Below, piece after piece: positions 42,692 to 51,240 of a stretch of DNA of 52,429 nucleotides. Source of the DNA: Myxococcales bacterium (GTDB lineage Bacteria; Myxococcota; Myxococcia; Myxococcales; Myxococcaceae); assembly GCA_003153055.1 (NCBI GenBank), contig PMBV01000203.1, positions 8,758-61,186 of the forward strand, read 5' to 3'. How positions within the stretch are numbered: position 1 is the stretch's first letter; the number at the start of each line of letters is the position of its first letter. The position numbers and the translations under genes were made by a program. The notes beneath the pieces are model-generated. The model searched no databases, was not told the origin of the DNA, and was given only the letters and a program-made list of their open reading frames with translations.

Positions 42692-43274
42692 GGCGTGTTC
42701 GCACACAAGCCGCAATTTCGTCGAGTGAATAGACTTCGCAGACTCGATCCCAGACAGCGGCTCGTGGCTTGTTGCTAAATCCCCTTAGCGCATCTCGGTC
42801 CAATAGGAGTTGTCGAGCTTCTCCCAACCACAACAGCTCGGCGAGAGCCCTCGCCCTTCGCGCCGGATTTCCTCGACCTACACGAACGGTGGTGAGGAAC
42901 GCCTCGGCATTTCGCTTGCGCACGGCCATGAGACCCCACCAACTTGGGATCAACTTGCGAGCCGCCGCGAGGTGCTGTTGTCCAACGACGAGAGTAACGC
43001 GGTCCAGAATCTCTCCGTAAACTTCGGCTTGCCTCCCGAGCCGACGAAGCGTGTCTGCGTCGGACTTGATCTCGAATCCGTTCAGCGAGCCATTTACGAC
43101 TGCCACATCCACGATGGCATCACTGCGACGGAGCCCTAGTTCCTGAACAGCGACCGTCGTGCCTCGAAGAACCCTACGCCGACGAAGTTCCTTCAGCAGC
43201 GCAGTACGAATCTCAGGGTCGCGAAGCACCCCCTGAACTGGCGCAGCTAGATCTCCTGCAATTCGAGCCTTCAT
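42648..43274 (-). CDS. sce7726-family protein, PD-(D/E)XK nuclease-like
   Basis: 208 residues; the ATG at 43274 overlaps the HsdR-like stop (ATGA). The core SDAIVDVAVVNGSLNGFEIK has Asp, then Glu-x-Lys on the next strand, as in PD-(D/E)XK nucleases. It continues with DTLRRLGRQAEVYGEILDRV and TLVVGQQHL, as in the sce7726 family. The C-terminal helical part is family specific. Pairing with a beta-family protein matches the Sorangium sce7725/sce7726 arrangement as I remember it. Likely a DNA- or RNA-cleaving effector, untested. Confidence 0.78.
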   Translation of the reverse strand: MKARIAGDLAAPVQGVLRDPEIRTALLKELRRRRVLRGTTVAVQELGLRRSDAIVDVAVVNGSLNGFEIKSDADTLRRLGRQAEVYGEILDRVTLVVGQQHLAAARKLIPSWWGLMAVRKRNAEAFLTTVRVGRGNPARRARALAELLWLGEARQLLLDRDALRGFSNKPRAAVWDRVCEVYSLDEIAACVRTRLKARAVAGLLRPLR

Positions 43275-44026
43275 GCCGCCCGCCCGAATCGCTCGTAGAC
43301 ATGTTGGAAAACCACCCCTGCCTTCGCCTTGAACACCTCAGGCGTGTACACACGCGGAAGTCCATCATCGAGCGCCTCCTCGATCGCGACGAGATCCACC
43401 CGCGTCTCGTTTGCAGTGATGAGCTTGTCGAGCTGCGCGCGGATGGCCGCCTTGAGGCGCTCCAGGTCGAGGTTCTTCGCTTCTGACTCTTGGAAGCGCG
43501 AAGCGAGCGCCTTGAAGTCGATGAGGGAGAGGTCGATGGGCGGCGGGCCATCGGCCACTCCCCTCGTGCCTTCGATCGAGCGGTCCAGCACGTCCCCGAT
43601 GCGTTGCAGCACATCGGCAAGGTCAGCCTTCTCGGGAGCCGTCTCTTCCTGAATCTTTTCCGCCAGGGCGATGATGGTGAACATGCGCGCGGCGAACTCC
43701 ACGGCCGCCTTGTGCGGCTTGATGGCGGCGTAGAGCTTCTGGGCAAGCCGGGCCTGCGCGAGGAAGCCCTTCCGGCGTTCGTCGGTCGAAATCAGTTCGT
43801 TTACAGCGTGCCCCACGAGCGTCAAACGCTGCAAAGCCGTGGGTGCCGTCTCAAGCGCCTTCACGCTGACGCCGACGCCCAAGCAGAACGACTCCAGGTT
43901 CGTGAGCGTCGTGCGCAGCTCACCGACCAGCGCCTCCTTGTCGCGCACGGGCGTCTGGCCGCCTTGCCCCGCTCCGTAGAGTGCCAGAGCGCGTTCCAGT
44001 GAGGCGAAGACGTTGGCGTAGTCCAC
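43271..44026 (-). CDS. Free-standing C-terminal region of a type I restriction HsdR
   Basis: 251 residues from a GTG at 44026 with GAGGGG a few bases upstream. The sequence (VDYANVFASLERALALYG, YAAIKPHKAAVEFAARMFT, LSLIDFKALASRFQESEAKN, DLERLKAAIRAQLDKLITAN) matches the helical C-terminal quarter of HsdR. The nuclease and helicase parts are absent, and only 12 bases separate it from the hisNIE stop. It is either a remnant left at an island edge or a retained domain. The intact frame and the ATGA overlap with the sce7726 gene argue that it is expressed. Confidence 0.8.
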   Translation of the reverse strand: MDYANVFASLERALALYGAGQGGQTPVRDKEALVGELRTTLTNLESFCLGVGVSVKALETAPTALQRLTLVGHAVNELISTDERRKGFLAQARLAQKLYAAIKPHKAAVEFAARMFTIIALAEKIQEETAPEKADLADVLQRIGDVLDRSIEGTRGVADGPPPIDLSLIDFKALASRFQESEAKNLDLERLKAAIRAQLDKLITANETRVDLVAIEEALDDGLPRVYTPEVFKAKAGVVFQHVYERFGRAA

Positions 44027-44038
44027 GATGACCCCTCG

Positions 44039-45403
44039 TCACTTCCCCGATGGCTTCTGAGCCTTCTTCGCCCGACCTGCCAGCACGGCGCGCACGTCGT
44101 CCAGCCCCATGCCCGAGGCTCTCAGCGCAACCAACACGTGGTACACGACGTCGGCGGCCTCCTCGGCGGCCCGCTCCGAGTCACCGTCGGCCAGGGCCAT
44201 CACCAGCTCGGTCGCCTCCTCGCCCAGCTTCTTGAGCCGCAGGTTCCGGTTGGAGAGCAGCTTCTGGGTGTACGAGCCCGTCGAGGCGGGCGCGGCGGCC
44301 CGCTCGGCGATGGTGCGGTCGAGCTCGGCCAGCGGCTCGGGCGGAGGCGCGTCGTGGAAGCAGGTTCGATCATTGGTGTGACAGGCTGGCCCAGCGGGCA
44401 CGACGCGCGCCAAGATGGCGTCGGAGTCACAGTCGAGGTGCAGCGACTCGACCTTCTGCGTATTGCCGCTGGTGCCTCCCTTGTGCCACAGGCCCCGAGT
44501 GCGGCTCCGGTAGTGCATCTCGCCCGTCTCGAGGGTCTTCTGAATCGCCTCGGCATCGGCGTGGGCCACCATCAGCACCTCGCCATTGCGAGCGTCTTGG
44601 GCCACCACGGTGACCATCGGCGTCCGCAGCTCTCCCGGGCTGGTCAACGTCACCGTCTCGCGTGACGACAGGAGCCGCCGCACCTCGCCACCGAGGACCG
44701 CGTTGGTCGCCACCGCGCTCCCGCCGAAGGCCGTGCGAATGCCCGCCGTGTCTGTGAAGACGCCACCCGCCTCCTCGATGATGGGCTTGAGCGCCGCGCT
44801 GTCCCACGGGTTCAAGACGGGGTCGATCATCACCTCGGCGCGCCCGGTAGCCACCAGCGCGTGGCCGTAGCAGTCGCCCCAGGTGCGGCTCACCGCGGCC
44901 CGGCTCAACACCCGCCCCACCGACGTCGGCACCACCCTGACCTCCGTCGTCAGCGCCGTCGCCTGGTCGAGGCGGGAGACGTTCGACACCCTCGCCCGCT
45001 GCCCGTTCCAGAAGCAGCCCTTGCCGACCTCGGCCACCACCAGCTCGTCGACCATCGGGTAATACACGCAGCCGGCGAGCACCTCGTCGCCCTCGGCCAC
45101 CGCCACCATCGTCCCCCACAGCGGCACGCCGCGTACGAAGGCCTTCGTGCCGTCGATGGGGTCGAGGAACCAGCGCCGCTTGGCGTCGGGCCGGAGGGTC
45201 CCCAGCTCTTCACCGACGATGCCGTCGAGCGGGTAGCGCTCCGATATCCACTCGCGGGCCACTCGCTCGGCCTCCCGGTCGGCCTCGGTCACCGGGCTCC
45301 CATCGCCCTTGGTGTCCACCGTGAGCGAGGTGCGAAACCGCCGCTTCGCCTCGGCCCCGGCCAGCCGCGCCACTGCCTCGACCGCCTCGAGGAGCCCGCT
45401 CAC
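44039..45403 (-). CDS. Trifunctional histidine enzyme: HisN-HisI-HisE fusion
   Basis: 454 residues from a GTG at 45403 overlapping the hisF stop (GTGA). Residues about 1-250 are an inositol-monophosphatase-fold histidinol phosphatase (GEELG, WFLDPIDGTKAFVRG, NPWDSAALKPIIEEAGG). About 258-345 are phosphoribosyl-AMP cyclohydrolase (VVAQDARNGEVLMVAHADAE, MHYRSRTRGLWHKGGTSGNT, HLDCDSDA, ACHTNDRTCF with zinc Cys residues). About 360-454 are phosphoribosyl-ATP pyrophosphohydrolase (LLSNRNLRLKKLGEEATELV, AAEEAADVVYHVLVAL). It thus performs steps 2, 3 and 8. HisIE fusions are common; adding HisN is not. Last gene of the operon. Confidence 0.93.
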   Translation of the reverse strand: MSGLLEAVEAVARLAGAEAKRRFRTSLTVDTKGDGSPVTEADREAERVAREWISERYPLDGIVGEELGTLRPDAKRRWFLDPIDGTKAFVRGVPLWGTMVAVAEGDEVLAGCVYYPMVDELVVAEVGKGCFWNGQRARVSNVSRLDQATALTTEVRVVPTSVGRVLSRAAVSRTWGDCYGHALVATGRAEVMIDPVLNPWDSAALKPIIEEAGGVFTDTAGIRTAFGGSAVATNAVLGGEVRRLLSSRETVTLTSPGELRTPMVTVVAQDARNGEVLMVAHADAEAIQKTLETGEMHYRSRTRGLWHKGGTSGNTQKVESLHLDCDSDAILARVVPAGPACHTNDRTCFHDAPPPEPLAELDRTIAERAAAPASTGSYTQKLLSNRNLRLKKLGEEATELVMALADGDSERAAEEAADVVYHVLVALRASGMGLDDVRAVLAGRAKKAQKPSGK

Positions 45404-46167
45404 CGTGCACCTCCCCGCACTTCGAGACCCGCGCTCCGGAGGCCCTGCTTGAGCGAGCCCACCGTCGTCACGCCGTCGTGGAGGATGCCCGCCACCAGCG
45501 CCGCCTCGGCACCACCCTTCACGAAGGCATCGACCAGGTGCGAGGCCTGCCCCGCCCCTCCCGAGGCGATGACGGGCACGTCGACGACATCGGCCACCGC
45601 GCGAGTCAACGCCAAGTCATACCCGGTGCGAGCGCCGTCGCGATCGATGGAGGTGAGCAGAATCTCCCCGGCCCCGCGCTTGACGCACTCCTTCGCCCAC
45701 GCCACCGCCTCCAGCGAGGTCGGCCGCTTGCCGCCGTGGGTGTAGACCCGCCAGCCGAAGTCGCCGTCGCGCTTGGCGTCGATGCTGGCCACGATGCACT
45801 GGGCGCCCACCGCCGCGGCGCCCTCGGTCATCAGCTCGGGCCGAGCCACGATGGCCGAGTTGAGGCTCACCTTGTCGGCGCCGGCGCGCAGGGCCCGGGT
45901 GATGTCGGCCACCGAGCCGATGCCGCCCCCGATGGTGAGGGGAATGAAGAGGCGCTCGGCGGTACGGCGGGCCACGTCGAGCAACGGCGCCCGCTCCTCC
46001 GACGAGGCAGACACGTCGAGGAAGACGACCTCGTCGGCCCCTTCGGCCTCGGCGCGCTGGGCCAGCTCGACGGGGTCTCCCACGTCACGGAGCCCTTCGA
46101 ATTGCACCCCCTTCACCACTCGCCCACCCTTCATGTCGAGACACACGATGACTCGCCTCGTCGTCAT
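45400..46167 (-). CDS. hisF: Imidazole glycerol phosphate synthase, cyclase subunit
   Basis: 255 residues; the ATG at 46167 abuts the hisB stop with no gap. The (beta/alpha)8 barrel has RRVIVCLDMKGGRVVKGVQF with the catalytic Asp, IGGGIGSVADITRAL, ASIDAKRDGDF with the second Asp, and IASGGAGQASHLVDAF. It works with HisH to make imidazole glycerol phosphate and AICAR. Confidence 0.96.
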   Translation of the reverse strand: MTTRRVIVCLDMKGGRVVKGVQFEGLRDVGDPVELAQRAEAEGADEVVFLDVSASSEERAPLLDVARRTAERLFIPLTIGGGIGSVADITRALRAGADKVSLNSAIVARPELMTEGAAAVGAQCIVASIDAKRDGDFGWRVYTHGGKRPTSLEAVAWAKECVKRGAGEILLTSIDRDGARTGYDLALTRAVADVVDVPVIASGGAGQASHLVDAFVKGGAEAALVAGILHDGVTTVGSLKQGLRSAGLEVRGGAR

Positions 46168-46695
46168 TCAGGACTCCTTCCAGCTGACGGTACCCTTGGT
46201 GCTGAACACCACGCCGTCGTCTCGCAGCGCCTGGCGCAGGGCGAGCCCCACAGCCTTGAACGCCGCCTCGGTGATGTGATGTCTGTCTTCGCCTCGCAGC
46301 ACTCGCACATGCAGAGTGCACTCGGCGGTGGTGGCGAAGCTTCGAAAGAAGTGCGTGTACAGCCGGCTGGGAAGCTTGCCTTTGAAGTAGGCCCGCCCGC
46401 CGACGTCGACCACGGCCGCTACCAAGGCGTCGTCCATCGGCACCGTACGCTCGCCATAGCGCGCCGCGGTGGCCGGAGTCAGCCGGCGGACGAAGGCTCC
46501 CACTGTCAGGGCGACGTCCTCCATGAGGTGGTGCTTCAAGTCACCCGTGGCCTTCACCACCAGGTTGAGGCCCGAGTACGACGAGAAGGCCGTCAGCATA
46601 TGGTCAAAGAAGGGCAGCCCGGTGTCGATGCGCGGGGCGTCACCGAGCGACACCTGCACCGTGGTCTCCTTCGTCTCGCGGGTGAGTGTCTTCAT
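46168..46695 (-). CDS. hisB: Imidazoleglycerol-phosphate dehydratase
   Basis: 175 residues from the ATG at 46695, which overlaps the hisA stop (ATGA). FFDHMLTAFSSYSGLNL, HHLMEDVALTVG, TVPMDDALVAAVVDVGGRAY, and FFRSFATTAECTLHVRVLRG with EDRHHITEAAFKAVGLAL supply the metal-binding His/Glu residues. No phosphatase domain is fused, consistent with HisN being present at the end of the operon. Confidence 0.96.
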   Translation of the reverse strand: MKTLTRETKETTVQVSLGDAPRIDTGLPFFDHMLTAFSSYSGLNLVVKATGDLKHHLMEDVALTVGAFVRRLTPATAARYGERTVPMDDALVAAVVDVGGRAYFKGKLPSRLYTHFFRSFATTAECTLHVRVLRGEDRHHITEAAFKAVGLALRQALRDDGVVFSTKGTVSWKES

Positions 46696-47405
46696 TGGCC
46701 GAACTCCGCCGCCAGGGCCTTGGGGTCGAGGCGCCCGGTGTACAAGGCCATGCCGATGACCGCCGCGGCAGCCCCAGCGTGGCCCAGGGCGCGCAGGTCC
46801 TCCATCGTCGTCACGCCACCGGAGGCGATGAGCGGCCAGTGGGTGACGGCCACGGCGCGCTTCATCAGCTCGAGGTCGACGCCCTGGAGCTGCCCTTCGA
46901 CGTGCACCGCCGTCACCAGGACCCCGGCCAGGGGAATGCCCTCGAGGCCGGAGAGGAAGGTGTCGAGCTTGAGCGCGGTGGCCTCGGTCCACCCACGGGT
47001 CACCACCGTGTCGCCCCGCACGTCGGCGGCCACCACCAGCCGGCCGGGGAAACGCATGGCCGTATGCTCCAACCACTTCGCGTCCTCCACCGCCCGGGTG
47101 CCGACGACGACTCGAGCCACGCCCAGGTCGATGAGCGCCGCCACCGACGCGTCGTCGCGCACACCACCGCCCACCTGCAGCGTGACGTCCTTCTCCTTGG
47201 CGAGCTGCTCGATGACCTTGCGGTTGTTGCCCCGCCCGGTGGCCGCGTCGAGGTCGACGATGTGTTGGAACCCCAGGCCGGCGTCGCGCCACTTGCGGCA
47301 CACGCTGCTCACGTCGTCGATGCGCACGCGCTCGGCGGCGTATTCACCGCCCACCAACTGCACACAGGCGCCCTCGCGGAGATCGATGGCTGGAATGGCC
47401 CTCAT
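46692..47405 (-). CDS. hisA: ProFAR isomerase
   Basis: 237 residues from the ATG at 47405, which overlaps the hisH stop (ATGA). AIPAIDLREGACVQLVGGEY carries the catalytic Asp; HIVDLDAA, LQVGGGVRDDASVAAL, LVVAADVRGDTVVTRGW and LIASGGVTTMEDLRAL define the HisA barrel. Catalyses the Amadori isomerisation of ProFAR to PRFAR. Confidence 0.96.
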   Translation of the reverse strand: MRAIPAIDLREGACVQLVGGEYAAERVRIDDVSSVCRKWRDAGLGFQHIVDLDAATGRGNNRKVIEQLAKEKDVTLQVGGGVRDDASVAALIDLGVARVVVGTRAVEDAKWLEHTAMRFPGRLVVAADVRGDTVVTRGWTEATALKLDTFLSGLEGIPLAGVLVTAVHVEGQLQGVDLELMKRAVAVTHWPLIASGGVTTMEDLRALGHAGAAAAVIGMALYTGRLDPKALAAEFGQ

Positions 47406-47971
47406 GTCGTCACCTCGTGAATGAGACGCTGCAGCAAGGCGAGCCCCGCCTTCGAGCTCTTCTCGGGGTGGAACTGCGTGCCGGCCAGGTTCTTCGACCG
47501 GATGATGCCGGCAATTTTGTCTCCATCGTGCATCGCCCAGGCCGACACCACACTCGGGTCGCTCGGCCGGCAGGCGAAGCTGTGGGCGAAGTACATCTCG
47601 TCGAGGCCGTCGACCTTGGTCCACCCGATGTGCGGGCAGCGGCGCGAGGTGAGACGGGTGACGGAGCCAGCCAGCACACCCAGGCCCTCACCGGCGCTCT
47701 CCTCGCTCGATCCGAAGAAGAGCTGCATGCCCAAGCAGATGCCGAGGCACGGGCGGCCGTCGAGGAGCTGCTGCTTCAAGGCCTCCCGCCCCGGAGCAAT
47801 CCGCTGAGCCGCGAGCCCGAAGGCCCCCACGCCGGGGAGCACCAGCAACTCACCCGAGCGCGCGCAGGCCACCGGGTCGGCCTCGACGGTAGGCGTAACG
47901 CCCACGGCCTCGAGCGCCCGAGTCAGCGAGTGGAGATTGCCAGCGCCATAGTCGAACACGAGGGCCTTCAC
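47402..47971 (-). CDS. hisH: Imidazole glycerol phosphate synthase, glutaminase subunit
   Basis: 189 residues from a GTG at 47971 overlapping the hisDC stop (GTGA). Class I amidotransferase: FDYGAGNLHSLTRALE, VLPGVGAFG, CLGICLGMQLFFGSSEES with the nucleophile Cys, and GTQFHPEKSSKAG with the His-x-Glu of the triad. Provides ammonia to HisF. Confidence 0.95.
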   Translation of the reverse strand: MKALVFDYGAGNLHSLTRALEAVGVTPTVEADPVACARSGELLVLPGVGAFGLAAQRIAPGREALKQQLLDGRPCLGICLGMQLFFGSSEESAGEGLGVLAGSVTRLTSRRCPHIGWTKVDGLDEMYFAHSFACRPSDPSVVSAWAMHDGDKIAGIIRSKNLAGTQFHPEKSSKAGLALLQRLIHEVTT

Positions 47972-50310
47972 GTGGTGGCCTCCTTCAAGGCGACGAGACA
48001 TGCTTCGAGCTGGGGCCAGGGGCCGATGGTGACGCGCACCGCCTCACCCAAGCCTGGCAGCTTGGAGAAGGCCCGCACCGAGACGCCGTGGGTGCGCATT
48101 TGGTCGGCCACCTCGTCGGCCCCACGAGCCACCGGGACCAAGACGAAGTTGGCTTCGCTCTCGAGCGGCTTGAAGCCCTGGGCCTCGAGGGCTCCGACGA
48201 AGCGGGCCCTCAATTCGAGGGTCTGCTTCACGCACCCGCGGACCCACTCGCGGTCTTCGGTCAGCGCCGTCACGGCGGCCCGCTCGGCCACGTTGCCGAC
48301 CTTGTAGGGCCCCCGCGTCTTCTCGACCTCGGTGATGACGGCCGGCGATGACACGGCCCAGCCGACCCGGAGCCCGGCCAACCCGAAGGCCTTCGACATC
48401 GTCCGGAGCACCAGCAGGCGTGAGGAGGTCGACGCCTCCTTGAGGCGGCTGGGCACCTTCATGAAGTCGGCGTACGCCTCGTCGAGCAGCACCAGCGCGG
48501 TGGTGCGTGACAGCACTGCCTCGAGGAGCCCGTTGGGCAGCACGGCGCCCGTCGGGTTGTTCGGGGTGCAGAGGTAGATGATCCGCGCCCCGCTCCGGGC
48601 CAGCGCGTCGGCGTCGAGGGCCACCGCCTTGGCCACCAGCCCGTTGGCCTTGGCGAAGGTGGGCACGATGCTGAACGTCGGAGGGCAATAGGCCAGCACA
48701 TCTCCGGGCTCAGCGAACGCCCGGAGCGTCGCGTCGATGAGGTCGTCCGAGCCGCAGCCGGTGACGACGCAGTCCGGGGTCACTCCCGCTTCCTTGGCCA
48801 GGGCGCCGCGCAGCGACTCCACGTAGGGCGACGGGTAGCGCGTCACCGCCGACGAGGGCAGCTCGGTCAGCACCCGCTTCACTCCCGGTGCGACGCCGAA
48901 GAGGTTGGTGTTATCGGTGAGATCGATTTCGCACGGCGGCCGGGTGGGCACGTAGCGGGCGATGGTGGTGAGCGTGGGCCTGGTGCGCAGGGCGGCCAGG
49001 GGGCTCGAGCTCGCGGTGGCTCCTGCCCAGCCAGCGGCGGCTGCGGCGTGCGCCGGGAGTCCTTCAGAAGTGGCGAGGGGCACCACGTCTTCGGCGAAGG
49101 ACGCCGCGGCTTGGGGCGACACCCGCTGCCAGGTGGTCCATCGCACGAAGTCGAGCACCGACAGGCCGCTGAAGCGTCGGCCGGCGCCCGCGGTGGGGAG
49201 CACGTGGTTGGCGCCGGTGACGTAGTCTCCGAAGGCCACCGACGAGGAGTCGCCCACGAAGATGGTGCCGGCGTTGCGGAGCCGGGGCAGCACCGGGCCC
49301 GGGTCCTTCACGGCCAAGAGGAGGTGCTCGGCCGCGAAAGCGTTGGCGAAGGTGATGGCCTCGTCGAGCGAGCTCACCGTCAACACCGCCCCACGAGACG
49401 AGAGGGCCGCCTCGACGAAGCCGCGCCTGGGCTGGGAGGCGAGCCCAGCCTCGAGGACCTCGAGCACCTTGCGGGCCAGGGCGTCGGTGGGCACAAGCGC
49501 CACCACGCAGGCGTCGACGTCGTGCTCGGCCTGGGCGAACAGCTCCCGGGCGATGACGCCGGGGTCGGTGGTGGCCTCGGCGATGACGAGGATTTCCGAG
49601 GGACCGGCCGGCGAGTCGATGCCCACGTCGGAGGAGACCTGGCGCTTGGCCTCGGCCACCCAGGCGTTGCCCGGGCCCACGATGCGGTCGACTCGGGGCA
49701 CCGAGGCAGTGCCGTAGGCCATCGCGCCGATGGCTCCTGCTCCACCGACGGCGAAGACGCGATCAGCCCCCGACAGCGCGGCCGCGGCCAGCACGACATC
49801 GGACGGCAGACCCGAGGGCCCAGGCGGAGAGCACACCACCACCTGCGCGACCCCCGCGGCCTTCGCCGGCACGACGCCCATCAGCACACTCGAGGGGTAG
49901 GCGGCCTTGCCACCCGGGGCGTAGACGCCGACGCACTCCAGCGCATCGGCTCGTCGGCCCACCAAGACGCCCGGCTCGACCTCGACCTCGCTGGGAGGAG
50001 GCAGCGTGGCCTTGGCGACTCGCTCGAGGTTCCTCGCCGCCCGCTCGAGGCCGCGGCGCACCACCGGGTCGAGGGTGGCCAGCGCCTGACGGCAGACCTC
50101 GCGGGGCACCTCGAGGGTCGTGAGCTCGACCTTGTCGAAGGCCTTTGCGAAGCGCTTCAGGGCCACGTCGCCCTCGGCGCGTACCTCGGCGAGGAGCGTC
50201 GTGACCCTCGGCCCCACCGACGCGTCGGAGGAGAAGCTGCGGTCGAGGAGCAGTCGCCGGTCCTCCTGCGGGAGGGCGGCGAGGGCCCCGGTGAAGCGGA
50301 CGATGCTCAT
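47968..50310 (-). CDS. Bifunctional HisD-HisC fusion (histidinol dehydrogenase / histidinol-phosphate aminotransferase)
   Basis: 780 residues from the ATG at 50310, which overlaps the hisG stop (ATGA). Residues about 1-430 are HisD (VGVYAPGGKAAYPSSVLMGV, PGNAWVAEAKRQV, SPAGPSEILVIA, FAQAEHDVDA, FAAEHLLL, GANHVLPT). A short Ala-rich linker follows, then from about 440 a PLP-dependent HisC: DLTDNTNLFG, VTGCGSDDLIDATLRAF, CTPNNPTG, LLDEAYADF, MSKAFGLAGLRVGW with the PLP Lys, and SEANFVLVPV. It joins step 7 to steps 9-10 in one chain; step 8 is done by HisN at the operon's end. Confidence 0.94.
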   Translation of the reverse strand: MSIVRFTGALAALPQEDRRLLLDRSFSSDASVGPRVTTLLAEVRAEGDVALKRFAKAFDKVELTTLEVPREVCRQALATLDPVVRRGLERAARNLERVAKATLPPPSEVEVEPGVLVGRRADALECVGVYAPGGKAAYPSSVLMGVVPAKAAGVAQVVVCSPPGPSGLPSDVVLAAAALSGADRVFAVGGAGAIGAMAYGTASVPRVDRIVGPGNAWVAEAKRQVSSDVGIDSPAGPSEILVIAEATTDPGVIARELFAQAEHDVDACVVALVPTDALARKVLEVLEAGLASQPRRGFVEAALSSRGAVLTVSSLDEAITFANAFAAEHLLLAVKDPGPVLPRLRNAGTIFVGDSSSVAFGDYVTGANHVLPTAGAGRRFSGLSVLDFVRWTTWQRVSPQAAASFAEDVVPLATSEGLPAHAAAAAGWAGATASSSPLAALRTRPTLTTIARYVPTRPPCEIDLTDNTNLFGVAPGVKRVLTELPSSAVTRYPSPYVESLRGALAKEAGVTPDCVVTGCGSDDLIDATLRAFAEPGDVLAYCPPTFSIVPTFAKANGLVAKAVALDADALARSGARIIYLCTPNNPTGAVLPNGLLEAVLSRTTALVLLDEAYADFMKVPSRLKEASTSSRLLVLRTMSKAFGLAGLRVGWAVSSPAVITEVEKTRGPYKVGNVAERAAVTALTEDREWVRGCVKQTLELRARFVGALEAQGFKPLESEANFVLVPVARGADEVADQMRTHGVSVRAFSKLPGLGEAVRVTIGPWPQLEACLVALKEATT

Positions 50311-51158
50311 GGCATCAACCTCTCGATGCGGGTGACGAGGATACCCTCGCAGCCCAGCGCCTTGAGCCGGGCGACGATGCGGAACACCGCGTTCTGCGGC
50401 ACCACCGCGTGCATGGCCACGAAGCGCCCCGAGTCGAGCACCTCGGACAAGGTCGGGCCGTTGAGGCCGGGGAGGCACTCACGCACCGCGGGGAGCCGCT
50501 CCTTGGGGACGTTGGCCATGAGGTAGCGCTGGCCGCGGGCCCGCAGCACCGACGAGAGGGCCATGGTGAGATCCTGCACCTCGGGGCGAACGGCGACCTC
50601 GGCGCGGGCCCAGAGGCGGGCGGTCGACTCGAGCACGGTCTCGACTTCGCGCAGGCCGTTGACCTTCAGGGTCGAGCCGGTGCTGACGAGGTCGACGATG
50701 ATGTCGGCGATGCCGAGGTGAGGGGCGATCTCCGCCGCGCCCGACACGGGCACGAGCTGCACCGGAATGCCGCGCTCCTTGAAGAAGCGGGTGGTGAGCC
50801 GGGGGAACACCGTCGCGACCCGAGAGCCCGGCTTGAGCTGCGAGGCCTGGGTGAGCCCTGAGTCCTCGGTGGCTGCCATCACCAGCCGGCACCGGCCGAA
50901 CTCGAGGTCGAGGAGCTCGACCAGGTCTCGCTCCGACTCCTGCACCAGGTCGACGCCGGTGACCCCCACATCGGCCGCTCCGTCAGCGACGAACTCGGGG
51001 ATGTCTTGAGCTCGCACGAAGATGGCGGCGAACTCTCCACCCAGCGACGCCGTGAGCGACCGCTCCGACCGCCCGCGAATCGGCAGGCCGGCGTCGTCCA
51101 GCAACGCCTTCAGCTCGTCGGTTAGGCGGCCCTTGTTTGGTAGCGCTACACGAATCAT
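50307..51158 (-). CDS. hisG: ATP phosphoribosyltransferase, long form
   Basis: 283 residues, ATG at 51158. It catalyses the first committed step (PRPP + ATP). RVALPNKGRLTDELKALLDD, FVADGAADVGVTGVDLVQES and the PRPP loop DIIVDLVSTGSTLKVNGL are present. The extra C-terminal about 75 residues (VLDSGRFVAMHAVVPQNAVF, IVARLKALGCEGILV) are the ACT-like regulatory domain of long HisG, so no HisZ is needed and feedback inhibition by histidine is expected. First gene of the operon, behind an attenuator. Confidence 0.95.
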   Translation of the reverse strand: MIRVALPNKGRLTDELKALLDDAGLPIRGRSERSLTASLGGEFAAIFVRAQDIPEFVADGAADVGVTGVDLVQESERDLVELLDLEFGRCRLVMAATEDSGLTQASQLKPGSRVATVFPRLTTRFFKERGIPVQLVPVSGAAEIAPHLGIADIIVDLVSTGSTLKVNGLREVETVLESTARLWARAEVAVRPEVQDLTMALSSVLRARGQRYLMANVPKERLPAVRECLPGLNGPTLSEVLDSGRFVAMHAVVPQNAVFRIVARLKALGCEGILVTRIERLMP

Positions 51159-51216
51159 CGGTTCTGCTCCTCTTTGAGTTGGGGGTAGCGGAGCAGGCGA
51201 TTCGTCGGAAACGAAA

Positions 51217-51240
51217 AGCCCGTCCGCGGTGGGACGGGCT
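51217..51240 (-). terminator. Intrinsic terminator (his attenuator)
   Basis: On the minus strand AGCCCGTCC, loop CACCGC, GGACGGGCT form a perfect 9-bp stem followed by TTTCGTTT. It lies between the His-rich leader peptide and hisG, 59 bp before the hisG start. Confidence 0.88.
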
